64,000 nt of DNA, from assembly GCA_017305935.1 (NCBI GenBank), contig JAFKJU010000011.1, positions 183,575-247,574 on the forward strand, given 5' to 3'. Made by a program: the position numbers and the translations under genes. The notes under the pieces are model-generated. The model did no database searches. It saw only the letters and a list, made by a program, of their open reading frames with translations, and was not told the DNA's origin. This DNA comes from Hyphomicrobiales bacterium. Lineage in GTDB: Bacteria > Pseudomonadota > Alphaproteobacteria > Rhizobiales > Rhizobiaceae. The number at the start of each line of letters is the position of its first letter. Position 1 is the first letter of the stretch. Positions 53,157-62,336 of the stretch are shown here, in pieces.

Positions 53157-53995
53157 CACAGATGTCCACCGCCGGCCTTCGGCGCCGCCGCAAGCCCCTG
53201 CCAGTCGACAGAATCGCCGAGGGCGACGCCGAGTTTTCGGAGCGTGGCTCTTTCAAAGCTTTCCGGCCACGGAAGACCCAGCCTTGCCGCCAAACCATAG
53301 GCGCGCGGCAGGAATTGCCGGGCGATATGGAAATGGGCCTCGATGATCTCGTTCCTGTCCGGCTTGGGGAATGGAAGGGATAGCAGCAGGGCCATATCCG
53401 GCGGGGGAAGCGCCTTGCTCAGATGCAGCGCTCCGCCGCGATCGGCAGAAGCGGTCTCCTCGAGCATCAGGTTGGTGAGATGGTCGCGCAATATGCCGGC
53501 TCCGGTGACGGCCACGAGGTATTCACCCCTGCCGATGACGACATGCAGCAAGCCGAGGACCCGGATGAATTCGTCGATCAAGAATTTAACCTTGTCGGGA
53601 TCCGGGCCTTTCTCGGCGAGGCTTTCCGGCAGGGTCTCGTAAAGGCCGTCTCGGTCGATCAGCGGCTTGACGCTTTTGCGGGCGCGGCCGGCAAAAGCCG
53701 AAGGCGGCATCAGAGAGAGATCGCAGCGCAGCCAATCGGCGGTGATCGCATTCAGCAGCACCTTTCCCTGGCCACGACGGTTCCAGAAAACGATCGGCGC
53801 GATGCTCTCCAGAATACCACGCCATACTGCAATCATGTCTTCATGGGCGTCGGGCTCGACAAGCGCGATCAGATCGATGTCGCTGAAGCTGTCGGCGGTT
53901 CCCTGCCCATAGCTGCCGCCAAGGAAAAGACCGCGCATCCTCGTATGATGGATCATTTCGGAGACGACGTAGCCGATGAATTCTCCTTGATCCAT
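53156..53995 (-). CDS. Nucleotidyltransferase-fold protein
   Basis: 279 residues from the ATG at 53995 (AAGGAC upstream); an earlier in-frame codon adds an unsupported extension. The N-terminal domain has the DNA polymerase beta-like motif: GGSYGQGTADSFSDIDLIAL, that is G-S-x-G followed by D-x-D, with a third acidic position possible in DWLRCDLSLM. The C-terminal part is helical, as in adenylyl/uridylyl-transferases that modify small molecules or proteins. It is not an identified resistance enzyme; the substrate is unknown. Confidence 0.75.
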   Translation of the reverse strand: MDQGEFIGYVVSEMIHHTRMRGLFLGGSYGQGTADSFSDIDLIALVEPDAHEDMIAVWRGILESIAPIVFWNRRGQGKVLLNAITADWLRCDLSLMPPSAFAGRARKSVKPLIDRDGLYETLPESLAEKGPDPDKVKFLIDEFIRVLGLLHVVIGRGEYLVAVTGAGILRDHLTNLMLEETASADRGGALHLSKALPPPDMALLLSLPFPKPDRNEIIEAHFHIARQFLPRAYGLAARLGLPWPESFERATLRKLGVALGDSVDWQGLAAAPKAGGGHL

Positions 53996-54097
53996 TCCGC
54001 TTGTCCTTGTGCATGATGCCATGACTGGCAGACAGAATGTCTCGCAGAAATGGTTTCGGCAAGCCGGCCGGCGAGCGACAGGCTCGCCGGTTTCATG

Positions 54098-54610
54098 TCA
54101 TCCGCCGAAACTGCCCATCTGACTGGGAATGTTGACATAGGCGCGGTCGAAATAGAGCAGCGCATTGCCGTCGGGGCGCGAGCGGATGTCGATGATTTCA
54201 CCGAGAAGGATGTGATGCGTGCCGACGAGGCGGGCTTCCGTCAGCCGGCAATCGAAGGAGACGATGGCATCGGCCAGCGCATGGCTGCCGGAGGGCAGAT
54301 CCACCCATTCCGCCGCCGCATACCGCGCCGACATATCGGCCTGCTGGCCGGCAAAATAGCCGGCAAGCGTCTGATGGTCATGGGCGAGCACGTTGACGCA
54401 GAAGCGGCGGTTTTCGAGAAACAGCCCGCATTGCTCCGAACGGCCGTTCATGCAGACCAGCAGCGTCGGCGGCTCGTCGGTGACCGAGCACATCGCGGTG
54501 GCGGTGAACCCGCCGCGTCCGGCGGGTCCGTTTGTGGTGATGACGTTGACGGGGGCGCAGACCCGCGCCATCGCATTGCGGAAATCGGCCTTGGAAATGC
54601 GCTCCTCCAT
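54098..54610 (-). CDS. hpaC: Flavin reductase of 4-hydroxyphenylacetate 3-monooxygenase
   Basis: 170 residues from the ATG at 54610, preceded by GGAGG; the longer frame runs back into hpaB. The flavin-reductase-like fold is recognised by VNVITTNGPAGRGGFTATAMCSV, CMNGRSEQ, FCVNVLAHDHQ and the late HHILLGEIID histidine block. It supplies FADH2, made with NADH, to HpaB. It follows hpaB by 13 bp in the same operon. Confidence 0.9.
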   Translation of the reverse strand: MEERISKADFRNAMARVCAPVNVITTNGPAGRGGFTATAMCSVTDEPPTLLVCMNGRSEQCGLFLENRRFCVNVLAHDHQTLAGYFAGQQADMSARYAAAEWVDLPSGSHALADAIVSFDCRLTEARLVGTHHILLGEIIDIRSRPDGNALLYFDRAYVNIPSQMGSFGG

Positions 54611-54623
54611 CGCTTTTCCTCCC

Positions 54624-56189
54624 TTATGCCTGGCCGAGGGGCGGCAGCCAGGTATCGCCCGTCCAGCCGTTCTCGTCGTAATCGTCCATGCACTGGTCGA
54701 CCAGCGCTTCCATCTCGCGCATCCGCCCGCCGCGCTCGGCACCGCGCAGAACCTGCAGGCGAACCTCTTCCGGCGCGCCGGCATAGTTGAGCTCGTAAAG
54801 CGCATGGCGGCCGCCGAATTCCGTGCCGGTCGCATCCCAGAGCAGCTTCATTATCTTGATGCGCTCCTTGTGGCTCATATTGTCGGAGCCGCGCACATAT
54901 TGCGCCAGATAGCGGTCGATCTCGGGATTGCCGAAATCCTTGGCGGAGGACGGCAGGTAGATCAGGCCAGAGGCGACGACCTTGCGCACCGTCTCGATGA
55001 CGCGCGGATAGGCCTCCGACATGAAGGTGCGATAGGAAAGCGCCGCTTCCATATTCGGCAGCACCGCGCCGTTCGCCCAGGGCTGCGGATTATAGGCCAT
55101 GGCGTTGGAGAAGCTCCAGAACATGTGGCGCAGCGCGATGACTTCGCCAAGCGCCGCCTGGTTGCCGCGGAAGGCATCGCCGCCGGTGGCGCGCAGCGCC
55201 TTGGCAAGCAGGCCGGCGATGAAATCCAGCTTCACCGCGAAACGCGTGCAGCCCTGGAAGCAATAGCCATGCATGAAACCCGAGGCCGGATGGAAGGACA
55301 GGATTTTTTGCGCATCGCGCAGCACCAGCACGTCTTCCCAGGGAACGAAGACGTTGTCGAGCACGAGGATCGCATCGTTCTCGTCGAAACGCGACGACAG
55401 CGGATAATCGAAGGGATGACCGACCGTATTGGCCGTCTGCTCATAGGAGACGCGGCAGAACATCTTGATGCCCGGCGCGTTCATCGGCACGATGAACATC
55501 ACCGACAGCGACGGGTCTTCGGTGACGGTCGCCGAACTCTGGGCGAGGAAGTTGTAATGCGTCAGCGCCGAGGAGGTCGCCACGACCTTGGCGCCGGAAA
55601 CGTAGATGCCGGCATCGGTTTCCTTGGTGATGTGGACGAAGACGTCCTTCACCTGATCGGCCGGCTTGTGGCGGTCGATGGGCGGATTGACGATGGCGTG
55701 GTTCATGAACAGCGCCGCTTCCTGGGCGCGCTTGTGCCAGGCGAGTGCATTGTCCTTGAAGGGACCGTACCAGTCGGCATTGGCGCCGAGCGTGTTCATC
55801 AGCGCCGCCTTGTAATCGGCGGTGCGGCCCATCCAGCCATAGGACATGCGGGCCCAATCGGCGATGGCGCCCTGCTGGGCGACCAGTTCCTCGGAGGAAC
55901 GGGCGACGCGGAAATATTTGTGGGTATAGCCGCCATTGCCGGTATCGGTCGGCGAGGTCAGCCGCGCCTTGGTCTTTTCGTCATGCAGCGCATCGTACAT
56001 GCGGGCAATCGAGCGGGCGGAATTGCGCATGGAGGGATGCGTGGTCACATCGGCGATACGCTCGCCGTTGATATAGACCTCGCGGCCATCGCGCAGCGAC
56101 TCCAGATATTCCGCGCCGGTGAACGGCCGGGTCTTGTCGGCGCGGTGGTCCTCGGCGCGCTGCGAAGCCTGACGAAGATGGGTGTGCAT
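54624..56189 (-). CDS. hpaB: 4-Hydroxyphenylacetate 3-monooxygenase, oxygenase component
   Basis: 521 residues, the normal length of the two-component flavin monooxygenase HpaB. Family segments: RPFTGAEYLESLRDGREVYINGERI, MYDALHDEKTKARLTSPTD, the central FCRVSYEQTANTVGHPFDYP, VFVPWEDVLVLRD and a C-terminal RGSDNMSHKERIKIMKLLWD (shown in parts). It hydroxylates 4-hydroxyphenylacetate to homoprotocatechuate with FADH2 from HpaC. The product is the HpaD substrate, encoded about 20 kb away. AGGAGG precedes the ATG. Divergent from an AraC regulator. Confidence 0.94.
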   Translation of the reverse strand: MHTHLRQASQRAEDHRADKTRPFTGAEYLESLRDGREVYINGERIADVTTHPSMRNSARSIARMYDALHDEKTKARLTSPTDTGNGGYTHKYFRVARSSEELVAQQGAIADWARMSYGWMGRTADYKAALMNTLGANADWYGPFKDNALAWHKRAQEAALFMNHAIVNPPIDRHKPADQVKDVFVHITKETDAGIYVSGAKVVATSSALTHYNFLAQSSATVTEDPSLSVMFIVPMNAPGIKMFCRVSYEQTANTVGHPFDYPLSSRFDENDAILVLDNVFVPWEDVLVLRDAQKILSFHPASGFMHGYCFQGCTRFAVKLDFIAGLLAKALRATGGDAFRGNQAALGEVIALRHMFWSFSNAMAYNPQPWANGAVLPNMEAALSYRTFMSEAYPRVIETVRKVVASGLIYLPSSAKDFGNPEIDRYLAQYVRGSDNMSHKERIKIMKLLWDATGTEFGGRHALYELNYAGAPEEVRLQVLRGAERGGRMREMEALVDQCMDDYDENGWTGDTWLPPLGQA

Positions 56190-56241
56190 GCATTCCTCCT
56201 TTGACTTTCGTCAGGAATAGACCTTGCCAGCCGCAAGCTCC

Positions 56242-57162
56242 ATGGACAGAATGGCAAAATCGATTGTACTTTTTTCGGCGGGATGCATGACGGGCGCCGT
56301 TCCCTCCTATTTCGTCTATGGCGAGCCGGACAGGCCGCTGGATGTGGGATTCATCCATGTCGAGACGGTCATGGCCCGGAAAGGCCTGCATCTCGGCACC
56401 GTCGATGCCCATCGCCACGACCATCTGTCGCAGATCACCTATTGGACGAAAGGGCGCGGCCGCTATTTCTACGAAGACCGGGCCATGGACTTTTTCGCGC
56501 CCGCCATCGGTTTCATGCCGAGCGGTGTCGTGCATGGCTTCGAGGTCGATCCGGCAAGCTCGGATGCCATCGTCGTCTCCATCGCCGACGATGCGCTGAT
56601 GGCGATTAGGGCGCAGACCATCCTGCCGCTCGACAGGCCGCTGTTTCTCGCAGAGCCTGCCGAAAACCCGCATTGGGCCGGCATCGACGCCATCCTGCGC
56701 CGCCTCGAAAGCGAATACCACCAGGGCCGGTTCGGCATGGAAAAGGTGCTGGCCGCGCTCACCGGCGTGGTGCTGACCGATATCGCCAGGCTTGCCCATG
56801 ACGGACCGGCGGAAGCGGCCGAGGCCGGGCCGCTGGCGCTGGCGCGGCGGTTTCGCACCCTGGTCGACCGGCATTTTCGCGACAACTGGCGGATGGAGCG
56901 TTACGTCGAGACGCTGGCCACGACGCCGCATCTGCTGGCGCGCGCCTGCCACGAGGCCTTCGGTCTCGCGCCCAAGGAATTCGTCAGCGAACGGCGGATG
57001 CTGGAGGCCAAGCGGCTGCTGCTGTTCACCGTCCGCTCGGTGGAAGACATCGCCTATGAGCTGGGGCTGAAGGACGCGGCCTATTTTTCCCGCGTCTTCA
57101 AGGCCTCCGAAAACCTGCCTCCCGGCCTGTGGCGGGCGGCTCAGACCGCCAAGCGGCTATAA
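56242..57162 (+). CDS. hpaA: AraC-family regulator, probable activator of hpaBC
   Basis: 306 residues from the ATG at 56242; ATG 56251 is an alternative and neither has a strong ribosome site. An N-terminal cupin-like domain (HRHDHLSQITYWTKGRGRY, FMPSGVVHGFEVD) would bind the effector. The C-terminal AraC domain has MERYVETLATTPHLLARACHEAFG and VEDIAYELGLKDAAYFSRVF. HpaA activates hpaBC in enterobacteria on sensing 4-hydroxyphenylacetate; the divergent position 52 bp from hpaB supports the same role. The symbol is by context. It overlaps the convergent P1 peptidase gene by 22 bp. Confidence 0.78.
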   Translation: MDRMAKSIVLFSAGCMTGAVPSYFVYGEPDRPLDVGFIHVETVMARKGLHLGTVDAHRHDHLSQITYWTKGRGRYFYEDRAMDFFAPAIGFMPSGVVHGFEVDPASSDAIVVSIADDALMAIRAQTILPLDRPLFLAEPAENPHWAGIDAILRRLESEYHQGRFGMEKVLAALTGVVLTDIARLAHDGPAEAAEAGPLALARRFRTLVDRHFRDNWRMERYVETLATTPHLLARACHEAFGLAPKEFVSERRMLEAKRLLLFTVRSVEDIAYELGLKDAAYFSRVFKASENLPPGLWRAAQTAKRL

Positions 57163-58280
57163 CTGCGCATCACCTCGCAGAGATGGCCGTGGTCGATGGC
57201 GCGGATAAGAAAGCGGTCATAGACCGTGCCGCCCAGATCCTCGGCCGCCAGCATGGCGTTGACCACCGCCTCCTCGACGGCATCGACGGCGGCCATGTAG
57301 ACCGGGTCGAGCGGCTCGTCATTGACCATCTCCACCTGCAAAAAGGGCTCGGCGCGATGCTGCATCGGGCGGGCATTGGCGGTGGAGAAGGCCAGGAAGA
57401 TATCGCCGGAATTGTTGCCGCCCGGCGTACCGTTGCGGCCGATGCCGATGGCGGCGCGGCGCGCCAGCCGCTTGAGCTGATGCGGCATCAGCGGCAGGTC
57501 GGTGGCGATGACGACGATGATCGAGCCGCGCTCCTGCAACTGGCTCTGCGGCGTGCCGTCCTGCATGTGGCGTCCCACAGGCACGCCGCCGATGGTCAGC
57601 CAGTCGCGCTGGCCGTGATTGGCCTGCACCATCGCGCCGACGGTGAAGGTGCGGCCGCCGAAGTCTACGAGGCGCGAGGATGTGCCGGTGCCGCCCTTGA
57701 AACCGTATGTGATCATGCCGGTGCCGCCGCCGCAATTGCCCTCCCGCACGGGGCCGGAGGCGACGCTGTCGAGGGCGGCGCGCACGTCGGCCTCGGTGAC
57801 GGCGAGCGCGTTGATGTCATTCAGCGCCCCGTCATAGGTCTCGGCAATAACCGGCATGATCCAGAGGAAATCGTCGGTCTGGTAGGCCGAGGCATAGCGG
57901 TCGATCATCCAGCGCACCGTCGCATGATGCGCCATGCCGACGCCATGGGTGTTGGTGATCACGACCGGCCCGAGGAAGTAGCCGCCGTCCTCGATCCAGT
58001 GCGTGCCGGTCATCTCGCCATTGCCGTTGAAGCGGTGGACGCCGGCATAGACCGGCACCGGGCTTTCCGAAAACATATGCGGCAGGATGGCCGTGACGCC
58101 GGTGCGCACCGGGCGGGCGCGGCCGGGGCGCGGCTCGTTTTCGATCATGGTACGGTAGCCGACGCCGATGCCGGCGACATCGGTGATCGCATTGTATTGG
58201 CCGCTGCGGCCGGTGAAGGGCAGGCCGAGATCGCGGCCACGAGGTTTGGGAGAATTGGGTTTAAAAGTCTGGAAGGTCAT
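57141..58280 (-). CDS. P1-family (DmpA-like) N-terminal nucleophile aminopeptidase
   Basis: 379 residues. The family blocks GQYNAITDVAGIGVGY, GVGMAHHATVRW, REGNCGGGTGMITYGFKGG (split here from GTSSR) and GSIIVVIATDLPLMPHQL are present. By analogy with DmpA and BapA, the precursor should cut itself before the Ser in ERGSIIVV, between G252 and S253, making that Ser the nucleophile. Known members act on D-amino acid amides, small L-peptides or beta-peptides. It is the last gene of a polyamine-type ABC transporter operon, one base after the permease stop, so its substrate is probably the imported compound. Confidence 0.87.
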   Translation of the reverse strand: MTFQTFKPNSPKPRGRDLGLPFTGRSGQYNAITDVAGIGVGYRTMIENEPRPGRARPVRTGVTAILPHMFSESPVPVYAGVHRFNGNGEMTGTHWIEDGGYFLGPVVITNTHGVGMAHHATVRWMIDRYASAYQTDDFLWIMPVIAETYDGALNDINALAVTEADVRAALDSVASGPVREGNCGGGTGMITYGFKGGTGTSSRLVDFGGRTFTVGAMVQANHGQRDWLTIGGVPVGRHMQDGTPQSQLQERGSIIVVIATDLPLMPHQLKRLARRAAIGIGRNGTPGGNNSGDIFLAFSTANARPMQHRAEPFLQVEMVNDEPLDPVYMAAVDAVEEAVVNAMLAAEDLGGTVYDRFLIRAIDHGHLCEVMRSYSRLAV

Positions 58281-58281
58281 G

Positions 58282-59112
58282 TCATTTCTGCCGGGAACGA
58301 AGATAGAGGCCGAAGGAGGCCACGAGGAAAGAGAAGGTCAGCATCATCACCGCGATCGCATTGATCTCCGGCTTGATGCCGCGTCTTAGCATCGCGAAGA
58401 TGAACATGGGCAGCGTCGTGACATCGACGCCGGCGATGAAATAGGTGATGACGAGATCGTCCATCGAGATGATGAAGGCGAGCAGCCCGCCGCCGAGAAT
58501 GCCGGGCATCAGCTGCGGCAGGATGACCTTGCGGAAGGTCACCCATTCATTGGCGCCGAGATCGGCCGAGGCATGTTCCAACGTCCGGTCCATGCCGGCG
58601 AGCCGCGCCGAGACGACGATGAACACATAGGAAATCAGGAAGGTGCATTGCCCGATGATGATCGTCGTCAACCCTAGATGAATGCCGGCGCTGACGAAGA
58701 AGATCAGGAGCGCAATGCCGAGCACGATATCCGGCATCAGCATCGGCATGAACAGCGCCACCTGGTAAAAACGCTTGCCAAGGAAATTGTAGCGATGCAG
58801 GGCAAGCGCCATCGCCGTGCCCAGCACCGTCGAGACGAGGGTGGTCGCGCCGGCGATCTTCAGGCTGTTGAACACGGCGGCGACGAGCTGGTCGGTGGAT
58901 TCGATATAGAGGGCGCTTTCCGAAACCGTCGTCTTGAAGCCGAGAACCTGGGCGTACCATTCGGTGGTGAAGCCGCTCCACACCATCATGTTGACCGGAT
59001 TGGCATTGAACGAATAGACGGCGATCAGCACCAGCGGGATATAGATGAAGGCGAAGAACAGCACGGTGTAGAGCGTCAGGGTGCCGTTGAACAGCGCGCG
59101 GGCGATTTTCAT
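58282..59112 (-). CDS. ABC transporter permease (PotC-like)
   Basis: 276 residues from the ATG at 59112. Six predicted spans; the EAA cytoplasmic loop is ASADLGANEWVTFRKVILP, the contact with the ATPase. It resembles the second permease of spermidine/putrescine-type importers (MPMLMPDIVLGIALLIFF, MDDLVITYFIAG). It lies 11 bp after the PotB-like gene. Confidence 0.9.
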   Translation of the reverse strand: MKIARALFNGTLTLYTVLFFAFIYIPLVLIAVYSFNANPVNMMVWSGFTTEWYAQVLGFKTTVSESALYIESTDQLVAAVFNSLKIAGATTLVSTVLGTAMALALHRYNFLGKRFYQVALFMPMLMPDIVLGIALLIFFVSAGIHLGLTTIIIGQCTFLISYVFIVVSARLAGMDRTLEHASADLGANEWVTFRKVILPQLMPGILGGGLLAFIISMDDLVITYFIAGVDVTTLPMFIFAMLRRGIKPEINAIAVMMLTFSFLVASFGLYLRSRQK

Positions 59113-59123
59113 GGCGCAGCCTC

Positions 59124-60023
59124 CTAGCGCGACAGGGCTTCGGCGGCGTTGCGCCGGCCGGAGAGGATGACGTAACCGGTCAGCAGCACCAGCATCACGG
59201 CCATGACCATCATCGCCAGCGCCGAGCCGAACGGCCAGTTGCGCGCCGCGAGGAACTGGCCCTCGATGAGATTTCCGAGCATCATCACCTTTGCGCCGCC
59301 GAGCACCGCCGGCACCACGAAATTGCCGAGCGCCGGAATGAAGACGATGATCGAACCGCCGAGAATACCGGGCGCCGTCAGCGGCAGGATGATGCGGAAG
59401 AAGGTGCGCACCGGCCCGGCGCCGAGATCGAGCGAGGCCTGCACCAGCCGCCAGTCCAGCTTCTCGATGCTGGCATAGACGGGCATGAACATGAAGGGAA
59501 TGAAGACATAGACCATGCCGAGCACGATCGCCCCGTCGGTATAGATCATCTCCAGCGGCCGGGCGATGATGCCCGTCCCCATCAGCGTCTCGTTGATCAG
59601 CCCGGTCGGGCGCAGGATCATCACCCAGACGAAGAGGCGCACGATCAGGCTGGAAAAGAACGGCAGGGTGATCAGGAACAGGCAGAAATTCTTCCACTTG
59701 TCCGGGAGGCGGCTGATGTGGAAGGCGGCCGGGTAGCAGACGAGCAGCGTCGCGACCACCGTCACCGCCGCGATCTTCAGTGAGCGGAAGAAGATGGCGA
59801 TATAGACCGGATCGTATTCCTCGAAGGCCGGGTCGGCAAAGCCGAGGATGCGGCCGAAATTATGCGGGTAATAGGTCCATTCCACCCCGCCATAGAGGCC
59901 GGGCGCCAGGAAGCTGGTGACCACCATGATGCCGAGCGGAATGGCGAAGAAGACGAGGAGGAACAGCGTCACCGGCCCGAGCAGGACGCCGATCTGCAAA
60001 CGCCGCTGGTTGGCGAGCCTCAT
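59124..60023 (-). CDS. ABC transporter permease (PotB-like)
   Basis: 299 residues, starting in an ATGA overlap with the ATPase stop (60020-60023). Six or so spans with the EAA loop in ASLDLGAGPVRTFFRIILP, and the FFSSLIVRLFVWVMIL segment common to PotB/PotH permeases. It forms the transmembrane channel with the PotC-like subunit. Confidence 0.9.
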   Translation of the reverse strand: MRLANQRRLQIGVLLGPVTLFLLVFFAIPLGIMVVTSFLAPGLYGGVEWTYYPHNFGRILGFADPAFEEYDPVYIAIFFRSLKIAAVTVVATLLVCYPAAFHISRLPDKWKNFCLFLITLPFFSSLIVRLFVWVMILRPTGLINETLMGTGIIARPLEMIYTDGAIVLGMVYVFIPFMFMPVYASIEKLDWRLVQASLDLGAGPVRTFFRIILPLTAPGILGGSIIVFIPALGNFVVPAVLGGAKVMMLGNLIEGQFLAARNWPFGSALAMMVMAVMLVLLTGYVILSGRRNAAEALSR

Positions 60024-61111
60024 CGCGCCCCCTCCCCGTCGCAGAGCAGATGGACGCTGTCCGGATCGTAATACCAGCGCGCCGTCTGCCCCGGCTGCAG
60101 GGCGCCGACCGCGCCCCTTTCGCCGGCCGGCACCTGCGCCACCAGCCGGCGGCCGGAGGCGGTATGCCCGAAAAGTTCGAAGGACGAGCCGACGAAGACG
60201 ATCTGGTCGAGGGTGATGTCCAGCGCCGGGGCATTGTCACAACGCGACACCAGCGAAAAATGCTCCGGCCGCACCAGCGCCGTGCCCCTGGCCGATGCAC
60301 GGCCATGGCCGCCATGGCGCAGCACCGTGCCGTCCTCCAGTACGAAACCGCCGGCCTCGTCGCGCCCGTCGAGCAGGTTGCTGGCGCCGACGAAGCTGGC
60401 GACGAAGGCATTGACCGGCTTGTCGTAGATGGTGCGCGGCGCATCGAGCTGCTGGATGCGGCCATTGGCGAGCACCGCCACCCGGTCCGACATGGTCAGC
60501 GCTTCCTGCTGGTCATGGGTGACGAAGATGAAGGTGATGCCGAGATCGTGTTGCAGCGACTTCAGTTCGAGCTGCATCGCCTCGCGCAAATTCTTGTCGA
60601 GCGCCGACAGCGGCTCGTCGAGCAGCAGCACTTTCGGCCGCGCGACGATGGCGCGCGCCAGCGCCACGCGCTGCTGCTGGCCGCCGGAAAGCTGGCGCGG
60701 CAGGCGCCCCTCCATGCCGGAAAGCCCGACCATCTGCAGCACCGCCCGGACGCGTTCGGTGCGTTCGGCCCTGCCGATGCCGGCGACCTCAAGCGCATAG
60801 CCGGTGTTTTGACCGACCGTCATATGCGGAAACAGCGCGTAATTCTGGAAGACGGTGTTGACCGGCCGGCGATAGGGCGGCCTGTCGGTCATGTCGACGC
60901 CGTCGATCTCGATGCGACCGGTATCCAGCTCGACGAAGCCGCTGATCACCTGCAGCAGCGTGGTCTTGCCGCAGCCGGATGGCCCGAGCAGCGTGATGAA
61001 TTCATTGCGGCCGATATCGAGATCGATACCGTCCAATGCCGTGACCTTGCCGCCTTCCGGCGTCGCAAAGGCCTTGGCGGCCGAGACCAGCCGCACGATT
61101 GCATCCCGCAT
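60020..61111 (-). CDS. ABC transporter ATP-binding protein (PotA-like)
   Basis: 363 residues. The ATPase domain (1 to about 240) has Walker A LLGPSGCGKTTLLQ, signature QLSGGQQQRVALARA, Walker B VLLLDEPLSALD and switch His in FVTHDQQEAL. The C-terminal TOBE-type regulatory domain starts near residue 245 (GASNLLDGR, FVGSSFELFG). First gene of the leftward transporter-peptidase operon; it diverges from its binding protein gene across about 160 bp. Confidence 0.92.
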   Translation of the reverse strand: MRDAIVRLVSAAKAFATPEGGKVTALDGIDLDIGRNEFITLLGPSGCGKTTLLQVISGFVELDTGRIEIDGVDMTDRPPYRRPVNTVFQNYALFPHMTVGQNTGYALEVAGIGRAERTERVRAVLQMVGLSGMEGRLPRQLSGGQQQRVALARAIVARPKVLLLDEPLSALDKNLREAMQLELKSLQHDLGITFIFVTHDQQEALTMSDRVAVLANGRIQQLDAPRTIYDKPVNAFVASFVGASNLLDGRDEAGGFVLEDGTVLRHGGHGRASARGTALVRPEHFSLVSRCDNAPALDITLDQIVFVGSSFELFGHTASGRRLVAQVPAGERGAVGALQPGQTARWYYDPDSVHLLCDGEGAR

Positions 61112-61126
61112 GTTTCGTTCCCCGAA

Positions 61127-61172
61127 ATGTTATCAAATTAACTCTTGCGTGATTTCGGTATGTTGATATCAT
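61127..61172. promoter_or_regulatory. Inverted pair of A+T-rich motifs in the divergent transporter promoter region
   Basis: ATGTTATCAAATT (61127-61139) and, on the opposite strand, ATGATATCAACAT (61172-61160) agree at 10 of 13 positions. They lie between the ATPase and binding-protein genes and could bind the adjacent RpiR-family regulator. Confidence 0.4.
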
Positions 61173-61274
61173 TTTTTCGTACAAGTCAACGCCCCGAAGG
61201 ATCCGGTCTTTCCGTGTTTGCTTGCGGAAAAAACGAGCGGGATCCCGAAGGGAAATCCGACAAGGGGAACACCA

Positions 61275-62321
61275 ATGACGACGTTGAAAAGCGCCCTCCG
61301 GCGCCTGAGCCTTATTGCGTTTACGGCACTCAGCCTGCCCGCCGGCGCCTTCGCCGACGAACTGAACATCTACAACTGGGGCGAATACATCAATCCGGCC
61401 GTGCTGCAGAAATTCGAGGACGAGACCAAGATCAAGGTCAACCTCTCGACCTATTCCTCCAACGAGGAAATGCTCGCCAAGATCCAGGGCGGCGCCAGCG
61501 GCTACGATATCGTCTTCCCGTCCGTGCATATGCAGGACATCATGTCCAAGCTCGATCTGCTCGAAAAGACCGACATCGACACCTATGAGGGCTTCAAGAA
61601 CATCGATCCGCGCTTCCTGCGCGCCAAGAGCGACCCGAAGGGCGAATATTGCCTGCCCTATGCCTTCGGCACGGTCGGCATCCTCTACAACCGCAAGGTT
61701 CTCGGCAAGGATATCGTCGGCTGGAAGGATCTGCTGGCGACGGTGAAGGAAAAGGGCCTGAAGATCACCCTGCTCGACGACATGCGCGAAGTGCTGGGCG
61801 TCGGCCTGATCCTCAACGGCCATTCGGTGAATTCGACCAATGCGGAGGAATTGCAGCAGGCGGCCGATACGGTGATCGCGATGAAGCCCTATGTCGCCGC
61901 CTTCACCTATGATTCCCGCCCGATGGTCGGCTCCGGCGACGTTGCGGCGGCGCATTTCTTCGTCGGCAGCATGATCGACGTCTTCGGCAATCCGAAGGAT
62001 CTGGGCTATGTCATCCCCGAGGAAGGCGCGACCATGTACCAGGAAGACATCTGCGTGCTGAAGAGCGCGCCGAACAAGGACAATGCCAAGAAATTCCTGC
62101 AATTTTACACCCGCCCGGAGATCGCCGCGCTCAACGTCTCGCAGCAGACCAACGGCACGCCGAATGTCCCGGCCCGTCAGTTGACGCCGGAAAACATCAA
62201 GAATAGCAAGGAAATCAATCCGACCGACCAGACCATGGAGCGGTTGCAGATTTTCCAGGATCTGGGCGCCGGCCTGCGCCAGTTCGACCGGGTCTGGACC
62301 AAGGTGAAGACCGCGCAGTAA
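61275..62321 (+). CDS. ABC transporter substrate-binding protein (PotD/PotF-like)
   Basis: 348 residues from the ATG at 61275, 8 bp after AAGGGG; an ATG at 61218 would extend past a clean signal peptide. The signal sequence ends at AGAFA-DEL, and the mature protein begins LNIYNWGEYINPAVL, the hallmark of polyamine-binding proteins. The acidic residues and Trp that clasp spermidine/putrescine are only partly recognisable, so another cationic or amide ligand is possible. Divergent from its ATPase and permease genes; followed by a hairpin and an RpiR regulator. Confidence 0.9.
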   Translation: MTTLKSALRRLSLIAFTALSLPAGAFADELNIYNWGEYINPAVLQKFEDETKIKVNLSTYSSNEEMLAKIQGGASGYDIVFPSVHMQDIMSKLDLLEKTDIDTYEGFKNIDPRFLRAKSDPKGEYCLPYAFGTVGILYNRKVLGKDIVGWKDLLATVKEKGLKITLLDDMREVLGVGLILNGHSVNSTNAEELQQAADTVIAMKPYVAAFTYDSRPMVGSGDVAAAHFFVGSMIDVFGNPKDLGYVIPEEGATMYQEDICVLKSAPNKDNAKKFLQFYTRPEIAALNVSQQTNGTPNVPARQLTPENIKNSKEINPTDQTMERLQIFQDLGAGLRQFDRVWTKVKTAQ

Positions 62322-62336
62322 AACGCGCGTTTCAAA

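Noticed and set aside
56192..56218. Inverted repeat ATTCCT-N15-AGGAAT between hpaB and the AraC gene
   Set aside because: One arm is mostly the hpaB ribosome-binding site, so the symmetry may be accidental.
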